Made by a program: the position numbers and the translations under genes. Shown in pieces: positions 17,436 through 25,500 of a stretch of DNA of 57,690 nt. This stretch comes from Acidimicrobiia bacterium (lineage in GTDB: Bacteria; Actinomycetota; Acidimicrobiia; IMCC26256; PALSA-610): assembly GCA_036271555.1 (NCBI GenBank), contig DATBAK010000082.1:1-57690 (forward strand), in the 5' to 3' direction. Under the pieces are notes generated by a model. The model was not told the DNA's origin. It saw only the letters and a program-made list of their open reading frames with translations, and ran no database searches. Position 1 is the stretch's first letter; the number at the start of each line of letters is the position of its first letter.

Positions 17436-17464
17436 CGACAATTATTCTATTCAGAGTATTGTCG
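17436..17464. promoter_or_regulatory. Inverted repeat, probable PadR operator
   Basis: CGACAAT and ATTGTCG form a perfect 7-bp inverted repeat around a 15-bp AT-rich centre, ending 5 bases before the padR-like ATG. The AT-rich core, unusual here, contains TATTCT that could serve as a -10 element. Position and symmetry suggest autoregulation of the operon. Confidence 0.6.
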
Positions 17465-17469
17465 GCGGC

Positions 17470-18081
17470 ATGCCCAAGCCCCAGCGGTCGAATCCGCTCG
17501 CCCTCGCGGTGCTCGTCTGCCTGTTCGAGCGCCCGATGCACCCGTACGAAGTCGCGCACACCCTGCGCACGCGGGGCAAGCACGAGAGCATGCGGCTCAA
17601 CTACGGCTCGCTCTACAGCGTCGTCGAGGCGCTCGAGAAGCGGGGCCTGATCGAGGCACGCGAACCGGTACAGGAGGGCAAGCGCCCGCCCCGCACGGTG
17701 TACGAGATCACCGACGCCGGCTCCCGCGAGCTCGCCGACTGGCTGGCCGAGCTGCTCGCGACACCGGTGAAGGACTACCTCGCGTTCGAGGCCGGACTCT
17801 CGCTGATGGCCGCGCTGCCGCCCGAAGAGGTCGCGACCCTGCTGCACCAGCGCGTCGACGCGTTGACGACGCGGCTCGCGGTGCTGCGCGCGCAGCAGTC
17901 GACCGGCGTCGTGCCGCGGCTGTTCACGATCGAGACGGAGTACCTCGAGCGGCTCTGCGAAGCCGAGCTCGAGTTCGTGAAGGCGCTGGCGCGCGACATC
18001 GAGTCGGGTGATCTCGAGGGCATCGACGACTGGCGCGGCTTCCAACCGAGTGGTGGCGCATCGACGGGAGGTTCGAAGTGA
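17470..18081 (+). CDS. PadR-family transcriptional regulator
   Basis: The 203-residue protein has the PadR winged helix at residues 9-85 (LAVLVCLFERPMHPYEVAHTL, then LNYGSLYSVVEALEKRGLI and a YEITDAG wing) and a helical C-terminal dimerisation domain (about 95-185), as in the larger PadR members. These proteins repress neighbouring transporters and release DNA when they bind drug-like ligands. Its stop overlaps the GTG of the ABC ATPase gene, and an inverted repeat lies directly upstream of its ATG, so it probably controls its own efflux operon. No good Shine-Dalgarno is visible; the message may be leaderless or have a very short leader. Confidence 0.9.
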   Translation: MPKPQRSNPLALAVLVCLFERPMHPYEVAHTLRTRGKHESMRLNYGSLYSVVEALEKRGLIEAREPVQEGKRPPRTVYEITDAGSRELADWLAELLATPVKDYLAFEAGLSLMAALPPEEVATLLHQRVDALTTRLAVLRAQQSTGVVPRLFTIETEYLERLCEAELEFVKALARDIESGDLEGIDDWRGFQPSGGASTGGSK

Positions 18082-19028
18082 GTGCGATCATCGAAGCGGT
18101 CGGCGTTCGCAAGCGGTTCGGCAAGGTCGAGGCGCTCGCCGGCGTCGACCTGTCGGCGCAGTCGGGACAAGTGCTCGCGCTGCTCGGTCCGAACGGCGCG
18201 GGCAAGACGACGTTCGTGCGCGCGATCGCGACGTTGCTGAAGCCCGACTCGGGCACGCTGCGCGTCGCGGGCTACGACGTCGTGCGGGACGCGGCGGCGG
18301 TACGCGGCGTGATGAGCCTCGCGGGACAGTCGGCCGCGGTCGAGCCCGCGATGACGGGGCGCGAGAACGTCGAGATGATCGCCCGTCTCGTCGGTTACTC
18401 CGCGCGCGACGCCCGCACGATCGGCGCAGACGTGCTCGCATTGCTCGGGCTCACCGACGCGGTCGATCGGCTCGCGCGCACGTACTCGGGGGGTATGCGC
18501 CGGCGGCTCGATCTCGCGGCGAGCCTCGTCGGTGAGCCTCGGCTCCTGTTGCTCGACGAGCCGACCGCCGGCCTCGACCCCCGCAGCCGCATCGAGCTGT
18601 GGGATGCGATCCGCGCGCTCGTCGGCCGCGGCACCGACGTGCTGCTCACGACGCAGTATCTCGACGAAGCCGACCATCTCGCGGACCAGATCGTGATCAT
18701 CGACCACGGCCGTGCGATCGCGTCGGGCACACCGCGCGATCTCAAGGCGCGCGCGGGGCACGACGTGATCGAGGTCCACGCGCCCGCAGTCGACGGGTTG
18801 CCCGCGATCGCAAGCGCGTTCGCGGCGCTCGGCGTCGAAGCCCCGGTCGTGGAGCCCGAGTTGCACCGCGTCTCGGTCGCGGTCGACGCCGGCATCGACC
18901 GCCTGCGCGACGCGCTGCGCGTCCTCGAGGAGCAGCAGCTCGTCGTCGACGACGTGAGCCTCCGCCGTCCCACCCTCGACGAGGTGTTCCTGCACCTCAC
19001 CGGCGCGCCCGCGGGCGCATCGTCCTGA
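18078..19028 (+). CDS. DrrA-type ABC transporter ATP-binding protein
   Basis: A 316-residue ABC ATPase with Walker A GPNGAGKTT (37-45), signature YSGGMRRRLDLA (136-147), Walker B LLLLDEPTAGLDP and a switch-His replaced by Gln in LLTTQYLDEADHLAD, which is typical of DrrA/daunorubicin-resistance and multidrug ABC-2 exporters. The C-terminal 90 residues form the DUF4162-like regulatory extension (VSLRRPTLDEVFLHLTG). GTG start overlaps the padR stop by 4 bases. It energises the next-gene permease to export a hydrophobic compound. Confidence 0.93.
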   Translation: MSAIIEAVGVRKRFGKVEALAGVDLSAQSGQVLALLGPNGAGKTTFVRAIATLLKPDSGTLRVAGYDVVRDAAAVRGVMSLAGQSAAVEPAMTGRENVEMIARLVGYSARDARTIGADVLALLGLTDAVDRLARTYSGGMRRRLDLAASLVGEPRLLLLDEPTAGLDPRSRIELWDAIRALVGRGTDVLLTTQYLDEADHLADQIVIIDHGRAIASGTPRDLKARAGHDVIEVHAPAVDGLPAIASAFAALGVEAPVVEPELHRVSVAVDAGIDRLRDALRVLEEQQLVVDDVSLRRPTLDEVFLHLTGAPAGASS

Positions 19029-19039
19029 TCGGAGACGCC

Positions 19040-19870
19040 ATGACCACGATCGACCTCGCTCCCGCGGTCGCGACGCCGGCCCGCCGGCCGCGCCGCGCCG
19101 GTTTCACCGCGAGCACGCTCGCGGTCGCGCGCCGCACGGTGCTGAAGTTCGCGCGCACGCCGCAGCTCATCGTCGTGAGCACCATTCAGGGTGCGATCTT
19201 CCTGCTGATCTTCCGCTATGTGTTCGGCGGCGCGATCGGTACAGGCGGCCTGAGCTACGTCGACTTCGTTGTTCCCGGCTTCATCACGACCGGCGTCCTC
19301 TTCTCGGGCACCGGCGCGGCCGCCGGTGTCGCCGAGGACATCGAGGGCGGCGTGTTCGACCGGCTCCGCTCGCTGCCGATCCCGCGCACCGCGGCACCGT
19401 TCGGTCGCGCGCTCGCCGACGCCGCGCTCGTCACGTGGGGCCTCATCGTGACCGGCGCGATCGGGTTCGCGATCGGCTTCCGCGTGCACGACGGGTTCCT
19501 CCACGCGGTCGCCGCGTTCGCGCTGATCGTCGGGTTCGGCTTCGCGTTCGAGTGGATGTTCATGTGCATCGGCCTCTTGTCCGGTAACGCGCAAGCGGCG
19601 CAGGGCATGTCGCTGCTCGTGTTCCCGCTGACATTCGTGTCGAGCGCGTACGTGCCCGTGCACTCGATGCCGGGTTGGATGCAGCCGGTCGCGCAGCACC
19701 AACCGATCACCGTGATGGTCGACGCGGTGCGCGCGCTCACGCAGGGCCACGCCGCGATCGCGAGCCTCGGCCACACGACGACCTACTACGTCGTCCTCTC
19801 GCTGCTGTGGGCCGCGGCCATTACCGTCGCGTTCGCGCCGCTGGCGATCGCGCGGTTCCATCGCGGATAG
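19040..19870 (+). CDS. ABC-2 type permease (DrrB-like)
   Basis: A 276-residue membrane protein with six predicted segments of the ABC-2 family. It includes IQGAIFLLIFRYVFGGAI, the conserved EDIEGGVFDRLRSLPIPR coupling loop and the FPLTFVSSAYVPVHSMPGWMQ signature. GGAG lies 6 bases before ATG 19040, 11 bases after the ATPase gene. It forms the membrane part of the padR-controlled exporter. An upstream in-frame extension exists but lacks membrane-protein character. Confidence 0.92.
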   Translation: MTTIDLAPAVATPARRPRRAGFTASTLAVARRTVLKFARTPQLIVVSTIQGAIFLLIFRYVFGGAIGTGGLSYVDFVVPGFITTGVLFSGTGAAAGVAEDIEGGVFDRLRSLPIPRTAAPFGRALADAALVTWGLIVTGAIGFAIGFRVHDGFLHAVAAFALIVGFGFAFEWMFMCIGLLSGNAQAAQGMSLLVFPLTFVSSAYVPVHSMPGWMQPVAQHQPITVMVDAVRALTQGHAAIASLGHTTTYYVVLSLLWAAAITVAFAPLAIARFHRG

Positions 19871-19879
19871 AGGGGGAGC

Positions 19880-20067
19880 GTGGCCGAAGTCGAGGTGTCG
19901 GCCGTCATCGACGGCGGACAGTGGTCGAGTCCGACGATCTGCTCGCGCGCACGACGTCGGTGACCGACGCGATCGTGCGCGCGCCGCGCGCCGCGCTGAT
20001 GAGCACGAAGCAGAAGGCGTTACGCCGCGCCGGCATCGACCCGGCGTCGCCGACGCTGGAGCTGTAG
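19880..20067 (+). pseudogene. Composite gene remnant (SRPBCC-like start, enoyl-CoA hydratase-like end)
   Basis: Just after the permease stop, AGGGGGAG precedes a GTG (19880) that starts VAEVEVSAVIDGG, like the first strand of SRPBCC/START-type proteins, but the frame stops at 19963. In another frame, 19921-20067 reads DDLLARTTSVTDAIVRAPR-AALMSTKQKALRRAGI, resembling the C-terminal helices of enoyl-CoA hydratases. Neither is complete. I read this as two decayed genes joined by deletion; the second could instead be a 48-residue protein. Confidence 0.4.
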
Positions 20068-20076
20068 CGCGAAGAA

Positions 20077-20096
20077 GCCGGGCCCGAAGGCCCGGC
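20077..20096. terminator. 8-bp hairpin with CGAA tetraloop between convergent units
   Basis: GCCGGGCC-CGAA-GGCCCGGC is a perfect stem-loop placed between the plus-strand remnants and the 3' end of the minus-strand secreted protein gene. On the minus strand it is followed by TTCTTC, so it probably ends that transcript. Confidence 0.7.
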
Positions 20097-20124
20097 TCCA
20101 TCGGAAAACGAATTGAGTGGTCGG

Positions 20125-20577
20125 TTACGCCGGAACCTTGAACGTGATCGGAATCGTCGCGTTCTGGCCGTCGACCGCCATGAGCCCGGCATCGAGGCCG
20201 GAGAGCGCGATCAGGCAGTTGCCCGCGTCCTTCGCGGTCGTCCCGCACTTCCCGCCCTTGGTGCCGATCTTGCCGGTGTGCACGGTGATCGTCTTCGTGC
20301 CGGACGCGGTGCCCGGGCTGACGAGGACGGGGTTGTTCACGTCACACGCGTCCTGCCCGAGTGTCGTGACCTTCTTCGTGCACTCGACGATCGCGATGAC
20401 CTTGTCCTTCTTGGCGTTGAAGCCCTTCCACTTCACGGTGACGACCTTGCCGTTCGTCAGCTTCGTGGTCGGCTTGCCCGTCGCCGACGGCGTCGCCGCA
20501 CCCGCGGGCACCGCGGACAGCACCATCGCGCCGGCAAAGACCGCGGCCGGCAACGCACGACGTAGATTCACTCGCAT
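20125..20577 (-). CDS. Small secreted neocarzinostatin-like protein
   Basis: A 150-residue protein with a signal peptide (about 1-27, ending AGAA) and a single beta-sandwich domain. The pattern LTNGKVVTVKWKGF, IAIVECTKK, four Cys and a terminal PITFKVP matches the neocarzinostatin/macromomycin fold, which in Streptomyces carries enediynes but is also common in exported proteins of unknown ligand. AGGGGG lies about 10 bases before the ATG. It stands alone between convergent remnants and the aldo/keto reductase. The same fold appears at the N-terminus of the tethered PstS-like protein at 50811-52871. Ligand unknown. Confidence 0.65.
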   Translation of the reverse strand: MRVNLRRALPAAVFAGAMVLSAVPAGAATPSATGKPTTKLTNGKVVTVKWKGFNAKKDKVIAIVECTKKVTTLGQDACDVNNPVLVSPGTASGTKTITVHTGKIGTKGGKCGTTAKDAGNCLIALSGLDAGLMAVDGQNATIPITFKVPA

Positions 20578-20684
20578 CCTGTTGTTCCCCCTGTGTCAGC
20601 TGGTTCCCGGTGATCCCAGCCCCCGGGGGAGGATGTCGGCGCCGGCGCCGCCCGTCAAACGGCCTGGTCGCGCGGTGCGCGCGA

Positions 20685-21653
20685 TCAGTGCAGAACGCGG
20701 CGCTTCACGAGCTTCGGCGCCGCCGCGATACCGCGCACGGGGTGGAACGCGTCCGAAGCCTCGGTGAGCCGCCCGATCTCGTCGGGCGCCAACGTCAAGT
20801 CCGCGGCCGCGGCGTTCGCCTCCAGTTGCTCGACGCTGCTCGCACCCGGAATCGCGACGACGTGGTCGTGCCACACGACCCACGCGAGCGCGACCTGCGC
20901 GGGTGTCGCACCGTGACGCGCGGCGATCTCGCGCAACGCGTCGATCAGCGGACGCGCGCGCTCGAGGTTCTCCGGGAGGAACAGCGCGTTGTTGAGGCGC
21001 GCGGATCCGTTCGGAAGATGGTCCGCGTCGTAGCGCCCCGACAGGAGTCCCATGCCGAGCGGGCTGTAGGCGAGGACGAGACGATCGTGCGCCTGCGCGT
21101 ACGGCACGAGGTCGATGTCGGGCTTGCGCGCGACCAGGCTGTACTGCACCTGGTTGGAGAACACGGGTCCGCCGAGCGCGCGCTCGGCTGCCTTCCAGCG
21201 CGTGAGCGAGAAGTTGCTGACGCCGACGCGCGTGACGATCTTCGCTTCCTGGAGTCGGCGCATGCCCTCCATCTGCTGCGAGATCGGGATGATCGGGTTG
21301 GGCCAGTGGACCTGGTACAGGTCGATCGTCGAGACGCCGAGTCGCTCCGCGCTCTTGCGGCCGTGTTGCTCGACGTACTTCGCGGTCGCCACGACCGGCA
21401 GCACCTTCGTCGCGACGAACGCCTCCGCGCGGCGCCCGTCGAGGTTGCGACCGACGATGCGCTCCGACTCACCGCGCCCGTAGATCTCCGCGGTGTCGAC
21501 GACGTTGATGCCGAGGTCGAGCGCGCGGTCGAGGATGCGCCCGGCCTCGTTCGCCGCGTAGTCGGATCCGTAGCCCCATTCCTTCGAGCCGAACTGCCAT
21601 GTCCCGAGCCCGATCACCGACAGCCGGACGCCGTCGACCTCGACGTATCTCAT
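20685..21653 (-). CDS. Aldo/keto reductase
   Basis: A 322-residue NADPH-dependent oxidoreductase of the (alpha/beta)8 fold. The catalytic tetrad is complete: Asp53 and Tyr58 in VVDTAEIYGRGESE, Lys83 in ATKV and His116 in DLYQVHWPN. The NADPH-binding part includes GVSNFSL and AIPGASSVEQLEANAAA. It reduces carbonyls in the cytoplasm; the natural substrate is not evident. ATG at 21653 gives the normal family N-terminus. The LuxR-type response regulator gene ends 33 bases upstream on the same strand, so the three genes 23652-20685 could be one transcript. Confidence 0.92.
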   Translation of the reverse strand: MRYVEVDGVRLSVIGLGTWQFGSKEWGYGSDYAANEAGRILDRALDLGINVVDTAEIYGRGESERIVGRNLDGRRAEAFVATKVLPVVATAKYVEQHGRKSAERLGVSTIDLYQVHWPNPIIPISQQMEGMRRLQEAKIVTRVGVSNFSLTRWKAAERALGGPVFSNQVQYSLVARKPDIDLVPYAQAHDRLVLAYSPLGMGLLSGRYDADHLPNGSARLNNALFLPENLERARPLIDALREIAARHGATPAQVALAWVVWHDHVVAIPGASSVEQLEANAAAADLTLAPDEIGRLTEASDAFHPVRGIAAAPKLVKRRVLH

Positions 21654-21686
21654 GTGCGCTCCTCGGTTGCGTGGCCTTCGAACGAA

Positions 21687-22319
21687 TCACACGATGCGGC
21701 GCTCACTCGCCCAGCGGGCGAGCTCGTGGCGGTTCGAGAGCTGCAGCTTGCGCAATACCGCCGACACGTGGGCCTCGACCGTCTTCACCGAGATCGTGAG
21801 GTCGCGGCCGATCTCCTTGTAGGTGTACCCCCGTGCGATCAGCCGCAGCACCTGTTGCTCGCGCGCCGTCAGCTGGTCGAGCTCGGGGTCCACGGCGCCG
21901 ACGGGCACGCTCGCGAAGGCGTCGAGCACGAAGCCTGCGAGCCGGGGCGAGAACACCGCGTCACCGTCGACGACCCGGCGGATCGCATCGGCGAGCTCCC
22001 CCGGCGCGATCGACTTGGTCACGTAACCGCGCGCGCCGGCGCGGATCGTCGCGATCACGTCGTCGGGCGAATCGGAGACGCTCAACGCGAGGAACTTCGT
22101 GTCCGGGTGGTCGGCGAGCACCTCGCGGATGACACGCGGTCCGCCGCCCGCGGGCATGTGCACGTCGACGAGCACGACGTCGGGCGCACGTTCTCCGATG
22201 AGCTCGATGGCCGCGTCGACCTCGGACGCGCTGCCGACGACGTCGAACTCGTCGCCGAGCTCGGCGCGCACGCCCGAGAGGAACAGCTGGTGGTCGTCGA
22301 CGAGAAAGACGGTCGTCAT
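21687..22319 (-). CDS. NarL/LuxR-family response regulator
   Basis: A 210-residue two-component response regulator. The receiver domain (1-120) has the acidic pair in VFLVDDHQLF, the phospho-acceptor Asp in DVVLVDVHMPAGGG, and Lys in GYVTKSIAPGEL. The C-terminal GerE/LuxR helix-turn-helix (about 145-205) reads LTAREQQVLRLIARGYTYKEI and VEAHVSAVLRKL. I chose ATG 22319, which begins right at the receiver domain. The histidine kinase gene ends 82 bases upstream on the same strand and is the evident partner. Confidence 0.93.
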   Translation of the reverse strand: MTTVFLVDDHQLFLSGVRAELGDEFDVVGSASEVDAAIELIGERAPDVVLVDVHMPAGGGPRVIREVLADHPDTKFLALSVSDSPDDVIATIRAGARGYVTKSIAPGELADAIRRVVDGDAVFSPRLAGFVLDAFASVPVGAVDPELDQLTAREQQVLRLIARGYTYKEIGRDLTISVKTVEAHVSAVLRKLQLSNRHELARWASERRIV

Positions 22320-22401
22320 GCGGCTTCGACCTCCGCGGCTCGATCCCGACGGTTCGGCCGATTCCCGAAACTGACCGCGCCTGCGGTCTGCGCCGGGCCC
22401 G

Positions 22402-23652
22402 TCACGACGCGGCTCCGGTCCTCGGCATCGTGAGCTCGACCTCGGTGCCGTCGCCGGGCGCGCTGCGGACGGTCGCGCGGCCGCCGTGGCGCGCCATGCG
22501 CCCCTCGATCGACTCGGCGATGCCGCGCCGGTCGGCCGCGATCGCCGCGCGCTCGAAGCCCTTCCCGCGGTCGCGCACGAACACCGAGACCTCCTTCGGA
22601 TCGACCTCGCAGTAGACCGACACGCTCGCCGCGCCCGAGTGCCGCTGCGCGTTCGAGATCGCTTCGCGCGCCGCGAACAGCAGCGCACCGATGCGATCGT
22701 CGAGCTCGCAGTCGCGTACCTGCACGACCTCGACGGGAACGCCGTGCGTCTCCTCCAGCTCGGCCGAGACCGCACCGAGCGCGGCGCCGACGGTGCCCGC
22801 GGGCGCGCCACCGTCGACGCGCTCGCCGGTGAGGAGCCACGTGCGCAGCTCGCGCTCTTGCTTGCGTGCGAGCCGCACGACCTCGCGCGGCTGGTCGGCG
22901 CGGCGCTGCACCATCGCGAGCGTCTGGAGGACGGAGTCGTGCAGGTGCGCGGCGACCTCGGCGCGCTCGTCGCTGCGGATGCGCTCGCGCCGCTCGTCGA
23001 CGAGCTCCGTGCCGAGCCGCCACAACCACGGACCGAGCGCGAGCGCGAGCCCGCACGCGATGACGATCACGGCGATGATCCCGCCCCGCACCGCGGTCCA
23101 CGACTCGCTCGTGCCGAACAGCACACCGAGACCCCCGAGCACGAGGAGCGAGCCGGCGATGGCGCGCACGAGGACGCCGCGCCGGGTGCCGAGCACGTCG
23201 ACCGCGGCGGCCGCGCCGGGCGGGAGCCACGCGGGCAGGTCGAACGCGCTCGCGCGCGGCGAAGATTGGTCGTCGGTGCCACCGGCCGCGCTCACCGCGA
23301 CGACGATGCCCACCACCGCGAGCACCAGGGGCGCAAGGATCCGGACCGGCACGCCGAAGCCGGCGCCCACGATCAGGGCCGTGATGCCGCTGGCGATCGC
23401 GCCGATCGCGAGGAGGTCGAGCCAGTCGCGCGGCCCGATGCGGCGGGCGAGGTCGGTCGGCTGCTGCGCGTCGGGGATCAGCGCCCAGCAGAGCAGGTAA
23501 TAGAGGACCCCGAATCCGGTCACCGCCGATACCGCGAAGCCGATCCGGACGAAGAGGCGGGGCAGGTGCAGCGAACGCGCGAGCGGCAGGGACACGCCCG
23601 CGACCAGCCGATCGCCGGTCCGGACCATGCGCCGTTTGGTGAGCACCTGCAC
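22402..23652 (-). CDS. Sensor histidine kinase with N-terminal PspC domain
   Basis: About 416 residues from GTG 23652 (ATG 23628 is the alternative). Residues 3-65 form a PspC-like domain (VRTGDRLVAGV and FGVLYYLLCWALIPD). Three or four more membrane segments follow, then a HisKA_3 dimerisation domain with phospho-acceptor His in VAAHLHDSVLQTLAMVQRRA, and a HATPase domain with N-box EAISNAQRHSG and G-box RDRGKGFE. PspC-linked kinases of this type watch the cell envelope. It is divergent from a PspC/LiaF-like protein, giving a LiaFSR-like arrangement; envelope stress as the signal is inferred from that. Confidence 0.88.
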   Translation of the reverse strand: MQVLTKRRMVRTGDRLVAGVSLPLARSLHLPRLFVRIGFAVSAVTGFGVLYYLLCWALIPDAQQPTDLARRIGPRDWLDLLAIGAIASGITALIVGAGFGVPVRILAPLVLAVVGIVVAVSAAGGTDDQSSPRASAFDLPAWLPPGAAAAVDVLGTRRGVLVRAIAGSLLVLGGLGVLFGTSESWTAVRGGIIAVIVIACGLALALGPWLWRLGTELVDERRERIRSDERAEVAAHLHDSVLQTLAMVQRRADQPREVVRLARKQERELRTWLLTGERVDGGAPAGTVGAALGAVSAELEETHGVPVEVVQVRDCELDDRIGALLFAAREAISNAQRHSGAASVSVYCEVDPKEVSVFVRDRGKGFERAAIAADRRGIAESIEGRMARHGGRATVRSAPGDGTEVELTMPRTGAAS

Positions 23653-23779
23653 GCGGCGATGATCGCACGCAGCCCTTCCGGCGCCTACGGCCGCGACCCT
23701 GGCCACCCTCGGTCGCGCGGCCCGTGAATCAGGGACTCCCCCGATGGTCGCCGCGGCGCGAGGAGCACACGATGCGAGC

Positions 23780-25159
23780 ATGGATACGACGATGACACCG
23801 CCCAACCCGTCGAGCCCGCCCCCCGGCGCGTCCTCGGCGTCGCAGCACCCGCTGACCCGCAGCCGCACCGACCGGATGATCGCGGGCGTCGCCGGTGGGA
23901 TCGCGCGCAAGTACGACTTCGACCCCGCGATCGTGCGCGTCGCGTTCGTCATGCTCACGCCCTTCACGTTCGGCGTCGTGCCCCTCGCGTACATCGTCGC
24001 CTGGCTCGTGGTGCCCGAGGCCGACGCCGACGAGCCCGTGCTCAGCTCCGCGGTCCATCGGGCCCGCCGCCGCCCGGTCGACCGGCGCCTGTGGCTCGGG
24101 TTGCTGCTGCTCTTCCTCGGCGCGGAGGCGCTCGCGGGACAGTACGGCTGGCATCTCGGCGTCTTCTCCCACGTGTTCTGGCCGCTCGTGCTCATCGGGA
24201 TCGGCGCGTCGGTGCTCCTGCTGCGCGAGCGCCCCGAGGAAGCGCACGCGCCGCCCACTCCCGAAGGCCCGCGCGGCGGCACCGTTCCGGTCGCGCCGCC
24301 GCCCGCGCCGCCGTCGGGCGCACCTGCGTCATCCGAATCGCCCGGCTCGCCCAGCTCGCCGGTGGTGCCGGTCGCCGAACCCCCCGCGGCGACCGGCACC
24401 GGCGTCGATGACGACGAGCCGACGACGATCGGCTTCACCGCGCCGGCCGCGCCCCCGACCGCGTATCCGCCGAGCCTTCCCTGGCCCGATCCACCGCGCG
24501 CGCGCGAACGCGCGCGCGAGCGGCGCCGGCGGGCGCGCCGCGAGCGGTCGCTGCTCGGCCGGCTCACGTGGAGCGTGATGCTCATGGTCGTCGGCGGCGC
24601 GTGGCTGCTCGACGTCGTGGGGGCCGTCGACGTCGACGCGCGCTTCGTCGTCGCGCTCGAGCTCGCGATCGTCGGCGCCGCGCTGCTCGCGGGCGCGTGG
24701 TTCGGTCGCGCGCGCGGTTTGATCGCGATCGGCATCGTGCTCGCGGTGTTCGCCGGTGTCTTCTCGATCCTCGACGTGCCGCTCCGCGGCCCCATCGGCG
24801 AGACGATCGTGCGGCCGCAGTCGCTGCACAGCCTGCGCTCGTCCTACGAGCTCGGCATCGGACATCTGCTGGTCGACCTCGGTGACACCGCCTCCGACGG
24901 CCGCGCGCACCACGTCGACCTGCGCGACACGATCGGTTTCCTCGAGGTACGCGTTCCCGAGAACGCGCGCGTGAAGGTGATCGCCAAGGCCGACTCGGGC
25001 GAGCTCGACATCCTCGGGCGCTCCCGGCACGGCGGCACGCACTTCCACAAGACCGTGATCGACGAGCCCGCGGGTACGTCGGGACCGTTGCTCGTCATCG
25101 ACGCACACGTCGGCTTCGGATCGATCCGGGTGACGCGCGCAGAAGGGTTCACGTCATGA
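23780..25159 (+). CDS. PspC-domain membrane protein with LiaF-like C-terminus
   Basis: A 459-residue protein from ATG 23780. PspC domain at about residues 25-85 (RSRTDRMIAGVAGGIARKYDFD, then YIVAWLVVPE), two membrane segments (RLWLGLLLLFLGAEAL, VFWPLVLIGIGASVLLL), a Pro/Ala-rich linker (about 150-245), three to four more membrane segments, and a beta-helical C-terminal domain (ELGIGHLLVDLGD, VRVPENARVKVIAKADSGEL) like LiaF/DUF2154 'cell wall-active antibiotics response' proteins. In Firmicutes LiaF restrains the LiaS kinase; here the divergent PspC kinase would be the counterpart. It is co-transcribed with the next small gene (ATGA overlap). Confidence 0.82.
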   Translation: MDTTMTPPNPSSPPPGASSASQHPLTRSRTDRMIAGVAGGIARKYDFDPAIVRVAFVMLTPFTFGVVPLAYIVAWLVVPEADADEPVLSSAVHRARRRPVDRRLWLGLLLLFLGAEALAGQYGWHLGVFSHVFWPLVLIGIGASVLLLRERPEEAHAPPTPEGPRGGTVPVAPPPAPPSGAPASSESPGSPSSPVVPVAEPPAATGTGVDDDEPTTIGFTAPAAPPTAYPPSLPWPDPPRARERARERRRRARRERSLLGRLTWSVMLMVVGGAWLLDVVGAVDVDARFVVALELAIVGAALLAGAWFGRARGLIAIGIVLAVFAGVFSILDVPLRGPIGETIVRPQSLHSLRSSYELGIGHLLVDLGDTASDGRAHHVDLRDTIGFLEVRVPENARVKVIAKADSGELDILGRSRHGGTHFHKTVIDEPAGTSGPLLVIDAHVGFGSIRVTRAEGFTS

Positions 25160-25413
25160 AGCGCCACGACCTCGATCTGCTCTCGCTCGTGAGCGGCGTG
25201 CTCTTCGCCGGCCTCGGCGTCGTGTTCGCGCTGAAGGCGACGGGAACGATCAGCCTCGACCTCGGCATCGTGCCCGCGCTCGTGTTCATCGTGATCGGGC
25301 TCGCGGTGTGCGCGTCGGTTGTGACCGCGATGCTCGGGCCGGGCCCGGAGCCTGCGACCGTCGCACGCGACGACGCCGCCGGCGGGCACGACCCCGAGCG
25401 CACCGACTCGTAG
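25156..25413 (+). CDS. Small two-TM membrane protein
   Basis: An 85-residue protein whose ATG overlaps the previous stop (ATGA). Two hydrophobic segments (about 8-30, SLVSGVLFAGLGVVFALKA, and 37-58, IVPALVFIVIGLAVCASVV) flank a short loop; the C-terminus is polar and acidic. I do not recognise a named family. Coupling to the PspC/LiaF-like gene suggests a part in the same envelope-stress module. Confidence 0.75.
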   Translation: MKRHDLDLLSLVSGVLFAGLGVVFALKATGTISLDLGIVPALVFIVIGLAVCASVVTAMLGPGPEPATVARDDAAGGHDPERTDS

Positions 25414-25446
25414 GAGATGCGTCCCGCTCATTGCGCCTTCGGCGCC

Positions 25447-25461
25447 GGGCCGCTCGGGCCC
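25447..25461. terminator. 5-bp GC hairpin between convergent genes
   Basis: GGGCC-GCTCG-GGCCC lies midway in the 87-bp gap between the small membrane protein gene and the convergent peptidase gene. It may act on both transcripts, but the stem is short and no T-tract follows. Confidence 0.35.
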
Positions 25462-25500
25462 CGCTTGCCGCGGCTTGGCTTCGCCAATCCGGCCACGCTC

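Noticed and set aside
20685-23652. Proposal that aldo/keto reductase and the two-component genes form one functional pathway
   Set aside because: They are on the same strand with small gaps, but nothing in the sequences links the reductase to envelope stress; co-transcription alone is not evidence of shared function.
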